Shown: positions 59,873 to 64,000 of the stretch, in pieces
How positions within the stretch are numbered: the first letter of the stretch is position 1
Layout of the letters: each line of letters opens with the position of its first letter
DNA from: Streptococcus sp. SK643
GTDB lineage: Bacteria > Bacillota > Bacilli > Lactobacillales > Streptococcaceae
DNA length: 64,000 nucleotides
NCBI RefSeq assembly: GCF_000259505.1
Contig: NZ_AJMM01000003.1
Location: 1 to 64,000, forward strand
Direction of reading: 5' to 3'
Position numbers and translations under genes: made by a program
The notes under the pieces: model-generated
Told to the model about the DNA's origin: nothing
Databases searched by the model: none
The model's input: the letters and a program-made list of their open reading frames with translations, nothing else

Positions 59873-64000
<4,128 letters not shown>

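Overview
The window looks like a chromosomal segment of a Mitis-group Streptococcus, close to S. pneumoniae, S. pseudopneumoniae or S. mitis. The evidence is near-identical pneumococcal-type comAB, the purCLFMNHDEKB run, dltXABCD, strH with a YSIRK signal and LPXTG anchor, two BOX repeats and an IS1167-like (ISL3 family) remnant. Where TIGR4 gene order is mentioned it is recalled, not computed.

Layout. 1-231: tail of an LPXTG surface protein. 407-3443: TPP-riboswitch-controlled thiamine-precursor ABC transporter operon. 3636-6635: ctsR-clpC with a CtsR operator over the promoter. 6668-9402: nadR-pnuC-nrtR NAD salvage operon. 9440-9670 (-): small membrane protein. 9874-10720: a lipoprotein. 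10719-13111 (-): hslO-dus-isochorismatase-like operon. 13276-14703: Mga-type regulator. 14788-19075: glpK-glpO-glpF with a cre site. 19263-20441: MFS exporter. 20654-25274: dltX-A-B-C-D. 25555-26733: thiolase. 26931-34457: polA, a CoA-binding protein, a YeiH-type transporter (-), araT, recO, plsX and a second acpP.

34461-38735 is a decayed accessory island between two same-orientation IS1167-type ends. It holds truncated GT8 and GT2 glycosyltransferases, a gtfB-like gene with an in-frame amber codon, an intact gtfA-like gene and an internally deleted ISL3 transposase. A BOX element then leads to comA, which also carries an in-frame amber codon at 131, and to an intact comB.

42815-59853 is the purine biosynthesis cluster. 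It is interrupted by extra genes: an AlkD/HEAT-like gene flanked by 13-bp direct repeats, a BOX element beside a partial copy of the purM start, a GNAT acetyltransferase, a multi-hairpin element between purD and purE, and an AT-rich two-gene membrane/coiled-coil cassette before purB. The window ends with strH on the minus strand, which has three G5 repeats.

The order clpC...dltD | thiolase | polA...strH joins two segments that lie on opposite sides of the origin in pneumococcus. This is what one origin-spanning inversion would produce. The strongest candidates for something new are the structured purD-purE element, the AT-rich pair at 56915-58502 and the IS-bounded gtf island. The comA nonsense codon is the clearest functional oddity.
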